Source of the DNA: a virus
IMG/VR virus record: IMGVR_UViG_3300044612_001039
Coordinates: 1 to 33,045 of that record
DNA length: 33,045 bases
Strand: one strand, 5' to 3'
Position 1 is the stretch's first letter. Each line of letters opens with the position of its first letter. The position numbers were made by a program, and so were the translations under genes. Shown in pieces: positions 30,707 to 33,045 of the stretch. Below the pieces are notes generated by a model. The model was not told the DNA's origin. It worked only from the letters and a program-made list of their open reading frames with translations, and did no database searches.

Positions 30707-31033
30707 ATGACCGCGCCCACACCTGCTCAAGAGATCATTGATCTGGCAATTGATCTGACTGGGTTCAATCCCCATGTTGTTTCTTTTCTCTACGATGAGT
30801 TTGAAGAGAACAAGTCTTGCCCTGGTCAAACCTTCTTCGAGTATCTTGGCGAATTTCTTGGTGATGCTGCCTTTGTGATTGCGGCATCGAAGGGCTTCAG
30901 CATTGATGGTTGCCTGGCTGCCTATGAGGTTGGCTACGACATCGTCAACGAAGGCTTTGCCACCGAGGATCTGGAGAGCATCATCGACAGCATTGAGATT
31001 GCTGGTCTTCCCTTAACGGAAGATGAAGACTGA
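30707..31033 (+). CDS. Acidic early protein, unknown
   Basis: This 108-aa protein from the ATG at 30707 lies 2 bases after the polymerase stop; an upstream TTG is in frame but would overlap it. It begins MTAPTPAQEIIDLAIDLTGF and is helical and strongly acidic, ending LPLTEDED. Aromatic residues are frequent in the first half (FLYDEFEEN, FFEYLGEFLG). In T7 the corresponding interval holds small genes that act on host enzymes, and this could be an analogue. There is no clear homology. Confidence 0.6.
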   Translation: MTAPTPAQEIIDLAIDLTGFNPHVVSFLYDEFEENKSCPGQTFFEYLGEFLGDAAFVIAASKGFSIDGCLAAYEVGYDIVNEGFATEDLESIIDSIEIAGLPLTEDED

Positions 31034-31070
31034 TCATCCACATCCATCAACAAACCACCGCTACCTACTT

Positions 31071-31649
31071 ATGTCCGAAGGACGTTTCATCATCACCACC
31101 ACGCTGGAAGGCTACATCAACGCCCTCAAGCCCTCGGGTAAGTTTAACAACTGCTCGATCAGCTTTCGCATTCCTCAGGACCAGCTCGGAACGTTTGACG
31201 CAGCCTATGACAAGGCCATTGCCGTGGCCAAGAACAAGATGTCAGGCAAGCGTCACACCGAAGAGCTTCCTAAGTGGGACGACGAGGGTCTTGTCAAATA
31301 CTCCTATGGTGGAGATGCTTCTGCCCCTATGTTCCCGTGGGTGGATACTGATGGCGTGCCGATTGATCTTGACACTCAGATCTGGAAAGGCACAGTTGTC
31401 AAACTGATCATTGATCTTCGTCCTTATGTTTATGCCACTAAGGTTGGCTGTTCCCTCAAGGTACGAGGGGCTCAAATTCTCAAGCTGGTTAGCTCTGGAG
31501 GTTCTGACAGCGGCGGGCTGGATGAAACTGAAGTGGCAGCTCTCTTTGGCAAAGCGGATGGATTCAAGGCTGATAGCCCTTCTTTTGAACCCACCGAAGA
31601 CCCAGGCCCAGGTCCTGCTAACTACGAAGACGACGATCTTCCGTTCTGA
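31071..31649 (+). CDS. Single-stranded DNA-binding protein (T7 gp2.5-like)
   Basis: This is 192 aa from the ATG at 31071, which follows a C/A-rich leader; an in-frame ATG at 31023 would overlap the previous gene and add a His/Pro-rich tail. The OB-fold region includes SEGRFIITTTLEGYINALKP, YSYGGDASAPMFPWVDTDG and LRPYVYATKVGCSLKVRGAQ. The C-terminus is acidic and ends DDDLPF, as in gp2.5 proteins, whose acidic tail with terminal Phe binds the polymerase and helicase. It coats ssDNA and organises the replisome. The position before endonuclease I and primase-helicase is exactly that of T7. Confidence 0.92.
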   Translation: MSEGRFIITTTLEGYINALKPSGKFNNCSISFRIPQDQLGTFDAAYDKAIAVAKNKMSGKRHTEELPKWDDEGLVKYSYGGDASAPMFPWVDTDGVPIDLDTQIWKGTVVKLIIDLRPYVYATKVGCSLKVRGAQILKLVSSGGSDSGGLDETEVAALFGKADGFKADSPSFEPTEDPGPGPANYEDDDLPF

Positions 31650-32029
31650 TGCCAAAGTACCGGAGCCGACTTGAAGAGAAGCTGGCCCGGTGGTTCGAAC
31701 TCAATGGGCAACCGTTTGAGTATGAGACACTGCGTCTTAACTACACCGTTTCAGCTGTATACACACCAGACTTTATCTTGCCCAACGGGGTCATCCTGGA
31801 AGCCAAAGGCTACTTCAAGCCTGAGGATCGAAGGAAGATGCTTGCCGTCAAAAAGCAGCACCCAGAGCGAGACATACGTCTGGTGTTTCAAGCACCTTAC
31901 AATACGCTCACGAAGGACAGCAAGACCACCTACGCTATGTGGGCGGAGAAGCATGGCTTTCTGTGGGCACCCTCTCATGACATTCCCCTCGAATGGTTCG
32001 ACAGCATGACTCCGAATCAGAGTTCGTGA
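31649..32029 (+). CDS. Endonuclease I, Holliday-junction resolvase (T7 gp3-like)
   Basis: This 126-aa nuclease (T7: 149 aa) keeps the catalytic set of T7 endonuclease I. RSRLEEKLARWFE gives Glu9, equal to T7 Glu20; YTPDFILPNGVILEAKG gives Asp41, Glu51 and Lys53, equal to T7 Asp55, Glu65 and Lys67. The later blocks HPERDIRLVFQAPYNTLTKD and EKHGFLWAPSHDIPLEWF also match. It resolves branched DNA and degrades host DNA. It lacks the basic C-terminal tail of the T7 enzyme. It starts in a TGATG overlap with the SSB stop and overlaps the primase-helicase by 37 bases. Confidence 0.96.
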   Translation: MPKYRSRLEEKLARWFELNGQPFEYETLRLNYTVSAVYTPDFILPNGVILEAKGYFKPEDRRKMLAVKKQHPERDIRLVFQAPYNTLTKDSKTTYAMWAEKHGFLWAPSHDIPLEWFDSMTPNQSS

Positions 32030-33045
32030 GGCATGAGCCCTGTCCAGTCTGTGGGAGTAGCGATGCAAATGGTATCTACACTGATGGCCATTCGTATTGC
32101 TTCTCCTGCGGTCACTGGGACCCTGGCTCTGACTCCGACATCACCACTGTTCACAAGCCACATCGTCGCATCATGGAACTCACCGGGGACGTTGTTCCCC
32201 TTCGGACCAGAAACATCCTTGAAGAAACCTGCCGCAAATTTAACGTTCGCCTTGATCGGGATTCGAAGGTTATTCAGTTTCCCTACTACTCACAATCTGG
32301 ACAGCTCATCGCGTATAAAGCTCGTGATGTTGAGAAGGATTTTCGGTGGGTAGGAAAGAACGAAGACCACACGCTCTTCGGTCAACAGCTATGGGGTCAA
32401 GGCAAGTCCATCGTCATTACCGAGGGTGAGTTTGACTGCCTCAGTGTGTTTCAGGTTCGCAACAGCTGGCCCGTCGTCTCCGTCCCAAATGGAGCCCAAG
32501 GCGCTAAGCGTGCCCTCCAGCACCAGCTGAAGTGGCTTCTGGGGTTTGAGGAGATCATCCTCCTGTTTGACAATGATGACGCTGGAATCCAAGCAGCACA
32601 AGACTGTGCGAGTCTCTTTCCACACGATCGGCTATTCATTGCCAGAACCAGCCCCTACAAGGATGCCAACGAAGCGCTGATTGCCAAGGACAACGACGCA
32701 ATCAGACAGGCGCTGTGGAACAAGAAACCATTCTCACCAAAGACCGTCATTGATGGGCGTGAACTTTTCGATCTGGCCACTCGTCCCCTTCATGGTCGAG
32801 ACGCTGACTGGCCTTTCTCTGCTCTCAACTCCATCACCGGAGGACTTCGCAGAGGCGAGCTGGTTACCGTTACCGCCGGATCGGGTGTTGGTAAATCCAC
32901 ATTTTGTGGAGAGGTAGCTCAGAAGTTGGTTGACCAGGACCAGAGTGTGGGCTATATTGCCCTTGAGGAGAGTCTTCAACGGACTGCTCTTCGCTTGATG
33001 TCCGTCAAGGCCAACCGTCCACTTCACCTCAACAATGAACTTCCA
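31993..33045 (+). CDS. Primase-helicase (T7 gp4-like), 5' part only
   Basis: The first 351 codons of a replicative primase-helicase, open at the window edge. The ATG at 31993, inside the endonuclease gene, gives MVRQHDSESEFVRHEPCPVC, aligned with T7 gp4 from residue 1; the zinc-binding cysteines fall at 17, 20, 36 and 39, the same numbers as in T7, which fixes the start. The TOPRIM primase site has ITEGEFD (Glu144) and LLFDNDDAG (Asp193, Asp195). The helicase domain begins near residue 270, with Walker A GSGVGKST (296-303) and ALEES at about 320. The remaining RecA motifs lie beyond base 33045. Confidence 0.97.
   Translation, partial: MVRQHDSESEFVRHEPCPVCGSSDANGIYTDGHSYCFSCGHWDPGSDSDITTVHKPHRRIMELTGDVVPLRTRNILEETCRKFNVRLDRDSKVIQFPYYSQSGQLIAYKARDVEKDFRWVGKNEDHTLFGQQLWGQGKSIVITEGEFDCLSVFQVRNSWPVVSVPNGAQGAKRALQHQLKWLLGFEEIILLFDNDDAGIQAAQDCASLFPHDRLFIARTSPYKDANEALIAKDNDAIRQALWNKKPFSPKTVIDGRELFDLATRPLHGRDADWPFSALNSITGGLRRGELVTVTAGSGVGKSTFCGEVAQKLVDQDQSVGYIALEESLQRTALRLMSVKANRPLHLNNELP

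Overview
This window is phage DNA: a T7-like (autographivirus-type) podovirus, most likely infecting a unicellular cyanobacterium of the Synechococcus/Cyanobium kind. Every supported gene is on the + strand, and neighbours mostly overlap by a few bases (ATGA, TAATG or GTGA junctions). T7-class hallmarks are a single-subunit RNA polymerase, a gp2.5-like single-stranded DNA-binding protein, an endonuclease I, a gp4-like primase-helicase, tail tubular proteins A and B, internal virion proteins like gp13 to gp16, a gp17-type tail fibre and a gp19-type terminase. The cyanophage assignment rests on a 782-aa RNA polymerase close in size to that of phage Syn5, an 11-of-15 match to the Syn5 polymerase promoter, ThyX, and small protein families I associate with cyanophages. 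The host is therefore an inference.

Layout. 1-14366: tail and internal virion proteins (gp11 end, gp12, gp13, gp14, gp15, gp16, tail fibre). 14367-15296: a tyrosine integrase with a candidate promoter of its own. 15302-17687: lysis and packaging genes (small membrane protein, C39-like/GH73-like endolysin, small terminase, second small membrane protein). 17668-20771: small basic proteins, two HNH nucleases and a Gly/Thr-rich repeat protein. 20689-22464: large terminase. 22465-22810 and 23610-24055: structured non-coding DNA on either side of thyX and a 55-aa gene. 24056-28352: small early genes, mostly unknown. 28356-33045: RNA polymerase, SSB, endonuclease I and the start of the primase-helicase, cut by the window edge.

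The order is a rotation of the T7 map. The window starts inside gp11 and stops inside gp4, so DNA polymerase, exonuclease, portal, scaffold and capsid genes lie outside it. In T7 the physical ends lie between the terminase and the early genes, which here corresponds to about 22.46-24.05 kb. The contig is therefore probably a circularised or permuted assembly. That junction region holds a G-quadruplex motif, several hairpins, a Syn5-type promoter next to a near-perfect host sigma70 promoter, a 16-bp palindrome, and a 7-bp element repeated three times at exactly 20-bp intervals. This is the most unusual non-coding DNA in the window.

Other points of interest are a gp15-like protein carrying both a lysozyme-like domain and a degraded M23-like domain, an integrase inside the late region, and a terminator-bounded early cassette that joins a possible HhH-GPD-like protein to a His/Asp-rich protein. 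The small early genes have C/A-rich leaders in place of clear Shine-Dalgarno sites.
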